NCBI RefSeq assembly: GCF_007997385.1
Contig: NZ_VOSC01000007.1
Span: forward strand, 1 to 64,000
DNA: 64,000 nt
Direction: 5' to 3'
From: Seonamhaeicola algicola
Lineage (GTDB): Bacteria; Bacteroidota; Bacteroidia; Flavobacteriales; Flavobacteriaceae
The position numbers and the translations under genes are program-made. Below are positions 8,197 to 15,348 of the stretch, piece by piece (position 1 is the first letter of the stretch; the number at the start of each line of letters is the position of its first letter). The notes under the pieces are model-generated. The model was not told where the DNA came from, made no database searches, and saw only the letters and a list, made by a program, of their open reading frames with translations.

Positions 8197-8619
8197 GTAA
8201 TCTAAAAAACAACACACACCCAACAACACGAGCATAGCATAATGACAAAGCAAAACCCTACGTACTCCCCTCTGCTTCAAGACCCCCTTACTTAATTAGC
8301 ACCCCAAACCATACAAATTCATACACTTATAGCAAAACACAGCTTTGATTTTATAAAAAATCTGATTTCAAATCCTTCTTTGAGAATAATAGGGAATATT
8401 ACAGAAATGCAGTAGAAAAAATCGAGACATAAGTAAATAATGAAAATCTCTTTGGCTATATCAATCAAATGAAAAAGGATTGGAAATGGTAGTTTTTGTA
8501 GAACTTACAAATAGTGCAAACAATAAAGCTGTCTCATTCTTTGACAATTATAATCCTAAAAAAGAACGACTATTCCGAATGTATAAATTTAATTAAACAA
8601 TCAGCATCTGAATAATAAC
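8197..8619 (+). pseudogene. Eroded cassette with a 36-codon gene remnant
   Basis: Between half site 8 and site 9 the only sensible reading frame is 8486-8596 (MVVFVELTNSANNKAVSFFD…), which looks like the C-terminal tail of a longer protein whose upstream part no longer reads. The parent family is not recognised. The cassette's left recombination box is missing, which fits fusion of two cassettes after deletion of the right half of site 8. Nothing else is visible in 8197-8485. Confidence 0.5.
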
Positions 8620-8760
8620 GTATGCTAACAACGTGTATAGTTCATTGCTTCTGAAATTCCTAATCGGAATTTCCTCGCAAATGTACTATCTTGGTTTATT
8701 AATCTGAAAATCCTCGCGGATTTTCACGCAACGAAACCATACACAAAACCGTTGTAAGGC
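8620..8760 (+). repeat. attC-like site 9 (GATTTTC hairpin subfamily)
   Basis: Left box GTATGCTAAC (8620-8629) differs by one base from that of half site 8. Arms GTGTAT and ATACAC are another covarying pair. Two internal hairpins occur (GAAATTCC/GGAATTTC and TGAAAATCC/GGATTTTCA). Right box CGTTGTAAGGC (8750-8760). Confidence 0.8.
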
Positions 8761-8774
8761 ATTTGAGAAACTGA

Positions 8775-9296
8775 ATGGGAATTAATAGAATTTTAGAAAA
8801 ATATAAATTAATTAAGACATTTGAAAGAGAACTAAATGTTGAAAAACAAGTCTTTATAAGTGAGTTCAGACAAATGACTCAAAAAGGATACTACTCACCT
8901 CTTTTAATAATGCTTGACATCATAAAATCTGAAAACAAAAAATATATTGGAGATATTAATTCAAAGAGTTTCAAAATCCGAGAAAGATTCACTTTAGACA
9001 ATTCTTTTGCGAATAATTTTGCAACTGTAAAATCTGAATTTCAATCAAAAGATAATAAACTGAAAGTCAAAACAACAATTCAAGGAATGGAAGTAATTCC
9101 ATTTATTTTGAGAATTATGATTTTCGGAATTTATTCGTTATTAATGTTTATTGCTATTCTTGAAATATTATTAATTCTATTCTCTTCAGATGCAAAACAT
9201 ATAGATGGAAGTATGATAATGGGACCAATAATATTAACAACCTTAGTGGGATTTTTAACTTATTTGCCATACAGAATTGCGAAAAAAAAATGTTGA
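8775..9296 (+). CDS. Membrane protein, function unknown
   Basis: A 173-residue protein with a soluble, mostly helical N-terminal ~110 residues and two predicted membrane helices near the C-terminus (about 111-133 and 145-165), ending in a basic tail (RIAKKKC). No family is recognised. The ATG at 8775 is 15 bp after the cassette box. It is the only gene of its cassette; about 50 bp separate its stop from site 10. Confidence 0.65.
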   Translation: MGINRILEKYKLIKTFERELNVEKQVFISEFRQMTQKGYYSPLLIMLDIIKSENKKYIGDINSKSFKIRERFTLDNSFANNFATVKSEFQSKDNKLKVKTTIQGMEVIPFILRIMIFGIYSLLMFIAILEILLILFSSDAKHIDGSMIMGPIILTTLVGFLTYLPYRIAKKKC

Positions 9297-9344
9297 GAAT
9301 AAGAAAAATGACATTGACATAATATACCAACTGATTGAAAAAAC

Positions 9345-9482
9345 GCCTTACAACAATGTATAACCGCAATTACGGCGGATTCGACTACGTCCGAATCCAC
9401 TCGGAATTGCTAACGCCAGTTCTTAACCGAAAATCATTATCTTTAATCCCGTAACTGACGGTTATACGAGACCGTTGGCAAC
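9345..9482 (+). repeat. attC-like site 10 (ACGGCGG subfamily)
   Basis: Left box GCCTTACAAC (9345-9354) is the exact complement of GTTGTAAGGC at 8751-8760. Arms GTATAACCG/CGGTTATAC, extended by TTACGG/CCGTAA. Right box CGTTGGCAAC (9473-9482). Confidence 0.85.
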
Positions 9483-9504
9483 AAGCTGAACAAAACGCTC
9501 TGAA

Positions 9505-10083
9505 TTGAAAACCAAACAACCATATCTAAGAGGAAAATCTGTTTTTATAGTTTCATTACTTGTAATCGGAATCACAGTTCTGACTGTTTATCTGACTGGA
9601 ATAAATTACAATCGGAGTTTGACTTCTAATCTTTATTTGTCACTTGGAATTATAGCGACAGCGTTATTTCTGTTTATGACTTATGGACTTTATACCGGAA
9701 TTGGACTGATTGACAATTTTCCAAAATTTCGGAATTTTAAGAGAGGAGATATTATGGGAAGTGCTTCACCGACTTTTGACACACCTTCAATTGAGGTTGG
9801 AGATGGAATTGGCGGTTTGATTTTATCAATACTCTTATGGATTGGAATGACAATTTTGATAATTATACTTCTAATCGTCTTGGAGGCTGTTTTTTGGTTT
9901 TCAATTTTTATACTTTTAGCAATGCTCTACTGGATTTTCTTTAGAGCATTAAAATTTGTTTTTAATAAATCAAAAGACACAAAAGGAGATATTGGAATTT
10001 CAGCAGTTTATTCGCTGACTTATACTCTACTCTATGTTGGTTGGATATTCGGAATTGTCTATCTAACCGAAATAATAAAATGA
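9505..10083 (+). CDS. Multi-pass membrane protein, function unknown
   Basis: A 192-residue protein with about five hydrophobic segments (near residues 12-32, 44-66, 105-130, 132-150 and 167-188) and a polar loop between the second and third. No domain is recognised. The start is TTG at 9505, 23 bp after the cassette box; the next methionine would remove the first two helices. It is a single-gene cassette. Confidence 0.65.
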   Translation: MKTKQPYLRGKSVFIVSLLVIGITVLTVYLTGINYNRSLTSNLYLSLGIIATALFLFMTYGLYTGIGLIDNFPKFRNFKRGDIMGSASPTFDTPSIEVGDGIGGLILSILLWIGMTILIIILLIVLEAVFWFSIFILLAMLYWIFFRALKFVFNKSKDTKGDIGISAVYSLTYTLLYVGWIFGIVYLTEIIK

Positions 10084-10092
10084 ATAAAGCCA

Positions 10093-10231
10093 GTTGCCAA
10101 CAATGTATAACCGCAATTACGGCGGATTCGACTACGTCCGAATCCACTCGGAATTGCTAACGTCTGTGCCAAACCGAAAAATTTGCGTACTTTAACCCGT
10201 AACTGACGGTTATACGAGACCGTTGGCAGTA
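10093..10231 (+). repeat. attC-like site 11 (ACGGCGG subfamily)
   Basis: Left box GTTGCCAAC (10093-10101) complements GTTGGCAAC at 9474-9482. Arms GTATAACCG/CGGTTATAC are intact. Right box CGTTGGCAGTA (10221-10231). Confidence 0.85.
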
Positions 10232-10237
10232 ATTAGA

Positions 10238-10984
10238 GTGATCTATAAAGAATACATACCATCTGAAAATTTGAATTCAATTGTTGATACCATTTGGATA
10301 GCAACAAACTATGGAAAAGAAATTGAGTCTAGAATCTTGCCTGATGGATATGTCGATATTGTTTTTGACCTTGACAAACAAAAGCATTTGAACTCAGGAA
10401 ACGAAATTAGAATTTCAGGAATGATGACAAAGTTTAAAAAAGTAATATCAAGAAAAAATTCAGAAACACTAGGTATAAGATTTAAAACAGGACAATTTAA
10501 TGCTATCTCGAATATTCCTCTTTCAAAAATAAAAAACACTACCATAAATGCATCAGACTTATTCTTTAAACTTAACAATTCGTTTTTAGATGAATTAGTT
10601 GAAAAAAAGCATCATTGGGAAAAAGTCCAAATAATCAATAAATTTTTATTAGCTGAAATAAATTGGTCAGATTTAACACCAAACAAATTGGAACACTCCG
10701 TTTGTCAATCAATCCAATTAAACTATAGAGAGTTAGACTTGAACAAAATAGCTAAAAATCATTATATAAGTTTGAGACAATTAGAAAGGCGTTTTAAAGC
10801 AACAATCGGAGTTACTATGAAAGAATATCATTCTATAATCCGTTTTAACAAAGTCAAAGATTGTATTGCAAAAAATCCCAACTTAAGTTTATTAAACACA
10901 GCATTTGATAATGGTTACTTTGACCATGCTCACCTATCCAAAGAAATAAAAAAAATGTCAGGAGTAAATCCTTCAGAATTATAA
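10238..10984 (+). CDS. AraC-family transcriptional regulator
   Basis: A ~249-residue regulator. The N-terminal half (IYKEYIPSENLNSIVDTIW…ILPDGYVDIVFDL) is the cupin-like DUF6597 sensor type; the C-terminal ~100 residues hold the AraC double helix-turn-helix (LNKIAKNHYISLRQLERRFKATIG and LLNTAFDNGYFDHAHLSKEIKKMSG). I prefer the GTG start at 10238 because it gives the family-typical N-terminus MIYKEY; an upstream TTG at 10223 lies inside the repeat. It leads a three-gene cassette and probably activates the VOC gene that follows. Confidence 0.85.
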   Translation: MIYKEYIPSENLNSIVDTIWIATNYGKEIESRILPDGYVDIVFDLDKQKHLNSGNEIRISGMMTKFKKVISRKNSETLGIRFKTGQFNAISNIPLSKIKNTTINASDLFFKLNNSFLDELVEKKHHWEKVQIINKFLLAEINWSDLTPNKLEHSVCQSIQLNYRELDLNKIAKNHYISLRQLERRFKATIGVTMKEYHSIIRFNKVKDCIAKNPNLSLLNTAFDNGYFDHAHLSKEIKKMSGVNPSEL

Positions 10985-11025
10985 TCTTGTCGTTTTTTTA
11001 CAATACATGACACCTTCTTAACTTA

Positions 11026-11033
11026 TACATTTG
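11026..11033 (+). promoter_or_regulatory. Promoter -7 element for the VOC gene
   Basis: TACATTTG matches the Bacteroidetes TAnnTTTG consensus, 13 bp before the ATG at 11047. No good -33 TTG lies at the usual spacing, as expected of an AraC-activated promoter. Confidence 0.5.
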
Positions 11034-11046
11034 CCATAAAACAATC

Positions 11047-11508
11047 ATGAAATATTTTTTGATGGTAGTTCTCATTAGTTGGTCTACTAAATCTTATTCT
11101 CAAACTAAAAATAATATGGCAAAATTAGAATCTCTTACACCAAACATAATGGTTAAAGACGTAAATGCAACTTTAGATTATTACGCAACAAAGTTAGGTT
11201 TTACATTAATAGATACTAATCCCGAATCAGGTGAATATGAATGGGGTTATGTTATGTTAGATAATGTAGGAATGATGTTCCAAGAGGAAAAATCATTAAA
11301 AACCGAGTATAAAGAAATGGCATCTTTAAAAATTGGAGGTGCATTGACTTTTTACATTAGAGTAAAAGACATAAATAAATATTTCAATCAACTACCTAAA
11401 GAAGTTAACATCATAAAACCTATGAACAGAACATTTTACGGCACCAATGAGTTCGCAATAATGGACTTGAACGGTTTTATTTTAACATTTTCCGAAACGC
11501 CAGAATAA
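11047..11508 (+). CDS. VOC-family (glyoxalase/bleomycin resistance-like) protein
   Basis: A 153-residue protein made of one VOC domain with two beta-alpha-beta-beta-beta halves: LTPNIMVKDVNATLDYYATKLGF…GYVMLDNVGMMFQ and LTFYIRVKDINKYFNQL…GTNEFAIMDLNGFILTFSE. Family members are metal-dependent dioxygenases, isomerases or drug-binding proteins; the substrate is unknown. The N-terminus (MKYFLMVVLISWSTKSYSQ) looks like a signal peptide, which is unusual for this family; a start at the internal ATG near residue 24 would remove it. It lies between an AraC regulator and a methyltransferase in one cassette. Confidence 0.8.
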   Translation: MKYFLMVVLISWSTKSYSQTKNNMAKLESLTPNIMVKDVNATLDYYATKLGFTLIDTNPESGEYEWGYVMLDNVGMMFQEEKSLKTEYKEMASLKIGGALTFYIRVKDINKYFNQLPKEVNIIKPMNRTFYGTNEFAIMDLNGFILTFSETPE

Positions 11509-11516
11509 ATTGCTGA

Positions 11517-12185
11517 ATGAATTTTGAAAAAGTATCAAAACAGTTAGCCAATCCATCAGGACAATTTGGAATTGATATTGCATTGGGCATGAATACAATG
11601 AATGAATTTATAAGTAAAACAACTTATGAATTGTTAAAAATAAATGATAATGATACTGTTCTAGAAATTGGAATTGGAAACGGTAAATTCATTAAGGATA
11701 TTCTAGACAATACTTCTGGTGTATCCTATACCGGAATTGATATTTCTGAGACCATGATAACCGAAGCAAAAAGAATTAATAGGCCTTTAATTGAGACAGG
11801 ATACGTAGATTTATTTAATGCAGACATTGAGGAAATACCTATTTGGGATGAAGTATTTGATAAAATATGTACAGTTAACACCATCTACTTTTGGAAAAAT
11901 CCAATAAAAGCACTCGAAGAAGTTTATAGAGTCTTAAAGAAAAAGGGAATATTAATAGTTTCATTTAGACCTTTTATAAATGGGCAAACACTGGATTTTA
12001 CCCAATACGGATTCAAGGAGTACAGAAATGAGGATTTTGAGTCTTTAATTGAACAAACTAATTTTAAAATTATAGAAAGAATTGAGAAAACTGAACCAGA
12101 AATTGAATTTAATGGAAAAACTCATAATTTGACATCTCAATATTTCCTGATACAAAAAACTACTGCCTACAACGTATATAAATAA
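11517..12185 (+). CDS. Class I SAM-dependent methyltransferase
   Basis: A 222-residue methyltransferase with SAM motif I VLEIGIGNGKF (about residues 45-55), an acidic YTGIDIS strand end and the post-motif II/III pattern FDKICTVNTIYFWKNP…VLKKKGILIVSF. The small-molecule substrate is unknown. It starts eight bases after the VOC gene and is probably cotranscribed with it. The last eight residues (TTAYNVYK) and the stop are encoded by the left end of site 12, so the reading frame ends inside the repeat. Confidence 0.8.
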   Translation: MNFEKVSKQLANPSGQFGIDIALGMNTMNEFISKTTYELLKINDNDTVLEIGIGNGKFIKDILDNTSGVSYTGIDISETMITEAKRINRPLIETGYVDLFNADIEEIPIWDEVFDKICTVNTIYFWKNPIKALEEVYRVLKKKGILIVSFRPFINGQTLDFTQYGFKEYRNEDFESLIEQTNFKIIERIEKTEPEIEFNGKTHNLTSQYFLIQKTTAYNVYK

Positions 12186-12299
12186 TTGCTAAATTTAGAA
12201 CTAAAAACAAATGGATAGCTGCGATTCAATCGACCGATTTTCATCCTGAAAATCTTACACTCAAAATCGCAACTATTCATATACAAATACTTGGGCTTA
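12161..12299 (+). repeat. attC-like site 12 (degenerate right box)
   Basis: TACTGCC (12161-12167) complements the start of the cassette (GGCAGTA) but two extra bases precede CAAC. Arms GTATAT/ATATAC pair and GATTTTCA/TGAAAATC forms the central hairpin. The right junction reads TACTTGGGCTTA, with CCG altered to TAC. Confidence 0.7.
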
Positions 12300-12308
12300 A
12301 TTATAAAA

Positions 12309-13250
12309 ATGAAAGAAAACAAATATGATTTTTTTATAAGCCATGCTTCTGAAGATAAACCTGAATTTGTTAGACCACTAGCAGAAGAATTAACCAATAG
12401 AGGATATAATATTTGGTATGATGAATTTTCATTGGGTTTGGGTGATTCTCTTGTAGAAGGTATTTCTAAAGGAATAAAAAACTCACTATACGGTATAATA
12501 ATATTAAGTAAAAACTTCTTCAAAAAAAGCTGGACAAAAAAGGAGTTAGAAGCATTACTCAATAAAGAGATAATATTAAATGAGACATTAATATTGCCTG
12601 TTTGGTTAGATGTTACACCTAAAGAAGTATATAATTTCTCTCCTCTTTTAGTGGATAAATTAGCTGTATCTGTAAAACCATCTGAATTAAGTAAAGTAAT
12701 AAATTCTATAGAGAAGAAAACAGGAATTAGCGTAAAATCAAAAGAACAGTTAATTCAAAAAATAAATAGTTTAAAAAGACTAAGTGAAAATAAACAGACT
12801 AAGTATTTTTTAGATTTAGAAAACAGAATTAAAAGTATTTTTCTTTTTCAGGAAGAATATCATAATTGGTATACCTCAGATGATTTATTTGAAAATGAAG
12901 AGGAATGGGATGATTTATTAGTTGATCTAAAAGGGAAAAAACTTCAATCGGAATATGGTATCCCAAATGGTGTTTGGATTGTACCAGAACCATTCCCTGA
13001 GAATGAAATACAAAGAGCTGTAAAATTATGTAAAAAATGGATTTTTGGAGAATTAACCATAAAAGAAGCTACTGAATTACATTTTCTACTCGAGGAACAA
13101 TTAGACACAGATTTATTTTATATTCTATATGCAATTCCCCACTCGTTCATTAAAGAAAGAAAAGCATATGATATCTTAATATATGGTATTATTGAAATTG
13201 GAGTTAAAGAAAAAAAATCACTTCCTCCAAGTGAGAAAAAAAATTGTTGA
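12309..13250 (+). CDS. TIR-domain protein, possible immune effector
   Basis: A 313-residue protein. Residues 5-110 form a TIR fold: YDFFISHASEDK (strand A and the BB region), YNIWYDEFSLGLGDSL, then SLYGIIILSKNFFKKSW and TKKELEALL, where Glu79 is the expected NADase residue. The remaining ~200 residues include DLFENEEEWDDLLVDLKGKK and RAVKLCKKWIFGELTIKEATELHFLLEEQ, with no recognised domain. Bacterial TIR proteins often degrade NAD+ on infection; whether this one is a defence effector is inference. ATG 12309 is preferred to a TTG inside the repeat. It is a single-gene cassette. Confidence 0.8.
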   Translation: MKENKYDFFISHASEDKPEFVRPLAEELTNRGYNIWYDEFSLGLGDSLVEGISKGIKNSLYGIIILSKNFFKKSWTKKELEALLNKEIILNETLILPVWLDVTPKEVYNFSPLLVDKLAVSVKPSELSKVINSIEKKTGISVKSKEQLIQKINSLKRLSENKQTKYFLDLENRIKSIFLFQEEYHNWYTSDDLFENEEEWDDLLVDLKGKKLQSEYGIPNGVWIVPEPFPENEIQRAVKLCKKWIFGELTIKEATELHFLLEEQLDTDLFYILYAIPHSFIKERKAYDILIYGIIEIGVKEKKSLPPSEKKNC

Positions 13251-13292
13251 CAATTATTCCAAGATATTCAAGAAGTATTTTAAACATAAAAA

Positions 13293-13430
13293 CTAAGCAC
13301 AACAACGCATAAACGCAATTTGGGCTGATTTTCTACCGAAAATCAGTACCTTTAATCCAATGTCAGTTAAGGGTCGAAAAGGCTCTGCCGTTTTCTCCCA
13401 AACTGACGTTTATACAAATCCGTTGTACAC
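13293..13430 (+). repeat. attC-like site 13
   Basis: Left box CTAAGCACAAC (13293-13303) matches the complement of TTGGGCTTA at 12291 with one mismatch. Arms ATAAACG and CGTTTAT are a further covarying pair. Central hairpin CTGATTTTC/GAAAATCAG. Right box CGTTGTACAC (13421-13430). Confidence 0.8.
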
Positions 13431-13460
13431 AATACATAATTGTTTTACGTAAAAATAAAA

Positions 13461-13500
13461 AATAGTTGTTTAGCTAACTATTTTATTGTATACTTGCATC
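13461..13500 (+). promoter_or_regulatory. MarR operator and promoter
   Basis: AATAGTT-N8-AACTATT (13461-13482) forms an inverted repeat containing TAGTTGTTTAGCTAACTA. The same core recurs before the next gene (13938-13955). TATACTTG at 13489-13496 resembles the -7 element and TTG at 13465-13467 the -33, so transcription would start near the ATG (leaderless) and the operator would cover the promoter. Confidence 0.65.
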
Positions 13501-13926
13501 ATGATTAATAATAACACTTACTTCCAAATAGAGCTTACCGCAAGACGGATTAGACAATATGGACAAAATATACTTAAATCTCAAGGAATTGACATTACAA
13601 TAGAACAATGGTTAGTATTGAACGTAATAAATGAAAATGAATCTACTAATCAAATTGATATTGGAGAAAAACTTGTAAAAGATAAACCAACCATCTCAAG
13701 AATGGTAAATCATTTAGAAAAAAAAGGATTTATTACAAAAACACCTTCCTCTACAGATTCTAGAAAAGTTGAACTAAATATATCCAAAAAAGGAAAAGCA
13801 ATGATCAATAACCTATACCCCACTATTGAGACAATTCGTTTCAAAGGTTTAAACGAATTGTCTGAAAAAGAAAAAGAAAGTATTGAAAATATTTTAAAAA
13901 AAATTCAAAAAAATTTAGATAGCTAA
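13501..13926 (+). CDS. MarR-family transcriptional regulator
   Basis: A 141-residue winged-helix regulator. The DNA-binding core is NQIDIGEKLVKDKPTISRMVNHLEKKGFITK followed by the wing PSSTDSRKVELNISKKG; the flanking helices form the dimer interface. It is very likely a repressor of itself and of the secreted NTF2-like gene at 13976, because the same 18-bp palindromic core stands before both genes. Ligand unknown. It leads its cassette; the ATG at 13501 is preferred to a TTG 15 bases upstream. Confidence 0.85.
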   Translation: MINNNTYFQIELTARRIRQYGQNILKSQGIDITIEQWLVLNVINENESTNQIDIGEKLVKDKPTISRMVNHLEKKGFITKTPSSTDSRKVELNISKKGKAMINNLYPTIETIRFKGLNELSEKEKESIENILKKIQKNLDS

Positions 13927-13937
13927 TTTTATGTTTT

Positions 13938-13956
13938 TAGTTGTCTAGCTAACTTT
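13938..13956 (+). promoter_or_regulatory. Second MarR operator copy
   Basis: TAGTTGTCTAGCTAACTTT repeats the operator at 13463-13480 with one or two changes and lies 20 bp before the ATG at 13976. Confidence 0.6.
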
Positions 13957-13975
13957 AATAAATAAATTTAAAATT

Positions 13976-14407
13976 ATGAAAACAAGAATTTTAGCCTTTT
14001 TAATGATCTTTACACTACTATCTTGCCAATCTAGCGCACAAGATAGTGCTATAAGCGATGTGAAATCGACAATAGAATCTTATATAGATGCTGGAGACAC
14101 TAATGATGTTGTAAAATTAAAGCCACATCTGCATAGTGACTTTAGAGTAGTTTTATATGATAATAAAAAAAGTAAGACCTCTATTCTTGATAAGTCAACT
14201 TATGTTTCTTTTATAGATACTAAAAAATTTGGAGGATATGAAAGAACTGCTAATTATGAAGATTTTCAGTTTATCGAAAAAAATATGGCTACTGTAAAAG
14301 TAACTCTTACAAGCCCCGGTAAACCGACATTAAAGAATTTTTATTCTTTAGTAAAAATTAAAAATGATTGGTTGGTAATTCAAGATTATGTTATTCTAAT
14401 TCCATAA
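13976..14407 (+). CDS. NTF2-like predicted lipoprotein
   Basis: A 143-residue protein with an N-terminal membrane segment and a lipobox (LLSCQ, Cys17), then one NTF2-like domain of the putative lumazine-binding kind: IESYIDAGDTNDVVKLKPHLHSDF…SFIDTKKFGGYERTANYEDFQF…FYSLVKIKNDWLVIQD. Molecular role unknown. It sits 49 bp after the MarR gene and has its own copy of the palindromic operator, so it is the probable regulated output of this cassette. Confidence 0.75.
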   Translation: MKTRILAFLMIFTLLSCQSSAQDSAISDVKSTIESYIDAGDTNDVVKLKPHLHSDFRVVLYDNKKSKTSILDKSTYVSFIDTKKFGGYERTANYEDFQFIEKNMATVKVTLTSPGKPTLKNFYSLVKIKNDWLVIQDYVILIP

Positions 14408-14422
14408 ACTATCAATCAAATA

Positions 14423-14664
14423 ACTCTAACAAGTATGTAGACCCTGATTAAGGTTGCAAAAATCCAGCAGGTAACACTTTATAAAAAAGCGTAGGACATT
14501 TGGTGTGTAACTAAATGTCCTACGCTTTTGTACCAAGTCACCAAATATAAAATTTGGTGTTTCAATATTTAAGATAAGCAAAATTATTATATTTGGCTTA
14601 GTTATAAACACGGAGTTAGTGCTAACCCTCTGCCCTACGTTTCTTATAATCATCGTTGTAGCAC
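14423..14664 (+). repeat. Degenerate attC-like site 14 with strong hairpin
   Basis: Only the right end is recognisable: TTATAATCATCG followed by the box CGTTGTAGCAC (14654-14664). The expected left box GTGTACAAC is absent. A 17-bp perfect stem (14485-14501 with 14513-14529, GCGTAGGACATTT arms) ending in Ts acts as a likely bidirectional terminator. No gene lies between 14408 and 14684. Confidence 0.6.
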
Positions 14665-14684
14665 ATTAAAACCAAAAAAAATTA

Positions 14685-15257
14685 ATGAATTTATCCGAAT
14701 TTGTAAATCAACACAAAATACTAACTGAAAATGAAAAAAAGTTATTGGATGAACACACAGAACAAGTCAGCTACAAAGCCAAGGATTATTTTATACAAAG
14801 TGGAAATAGAAGCAATCAAATTGGTTTGATTATTTCAGGAGTGTTTCGATACTTTTTTTACAATACAGAAGGTGAGGAAATTACCGCTCACTTTATGGCA
14901 GAAAACGAATTTGTGGGAAACGCCACCAGTTTTTTTGAATTTTCGCCAAGTGCTGGTAGTATTCAGGCAGAGACCGATTGCACAATCATATTGATAAGCA
15001 GGGAATCTTGGGATTTGTTTTCTCAGGAAATTCCACATTGGGAAAATACAATTCAAAAAATATTAAACGAAGTTTTAATCAAAAAAACTAACTTTCAACG
15101 CAGTTTAATTAATATAGATTCAAAAAGTGCATATTTAAAATTCATCAACTCTTACCCAAGTATAGCTCAACGAGCTGCATTGAACCATATAGCTTCATAT
15201 CTAGGTATGACACCTTATTCATTAAGTAGAATTAGAAAAGCAATTGCTTCTCTTTAA
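14685..15257 (+). CDS. Crp/Fnr-family transcriptional regulator
   Basis: A 190-residue regulator with a cyclic-nucleotide-binding beta-roll (about residues 20-115; FIQSGNRSNQIGLIISGVFRYFF) and a C-terminal helix-turn-helix (LNHIASYLGMTPYSLSRIRKAI). The canonical cAMP-phosphate-binding signature is not evident, so the effector is unknown. It is the intact counterpart of the interrupted regulator at 1076. The gene is first in the last cassette of the array and is followed by a two-domain NTF2-like protein. Confidence 0.85.
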   Translation: MNLSEFVNQHKILTENEKKLLDEHTEQVSYKAKDYFIQSGNRSNQIGLIISGVFRYFFYNTEGEEITAHFMAENEFVGNATSFFEFSPSAGSIQAETDCTIILISRESWDLFSQEIPHWENTIQKILNEVLIKKTNFQRSLINIDSKSAYLKFINSYPSIAQRAALNHIASYLGMTPYSLSRIRKAIASL

Positions 15258-15323
15258 AAAAATGGCCATTTTTTATTTCTTGCCATTTGACAAGTGAAAG
15301 TATGTTTCCCTGACCGACTTTTG
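15257..15323 (+). promoter_or_regulatory. Palindromes and weak promoter before the NTF2-like gene
   Basis: A palindrome AAAAAATGGCCATTTTTT (15257-15274) begins at the last base of the regulator stop codon and partly repeats as TTGCCATTTGAC (15280-15291). GACTTTTG at 15316-15323 matches the -7 consensus at seven of eight positions. It may be the target of the Crp/Fnr-like protein. Confidence 0.4.
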
Positions 15324-15348
15324 TACTATCAATTAAAACAATTGTAAA

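Noticed and set aside
924-10231. CRISPR array formed by the near-identical repeats
   Set aside because: Repeats are 130-140 bp, vary in sequence, and are separated by whole genes of 0.4-2 kb; there are no cas genes.
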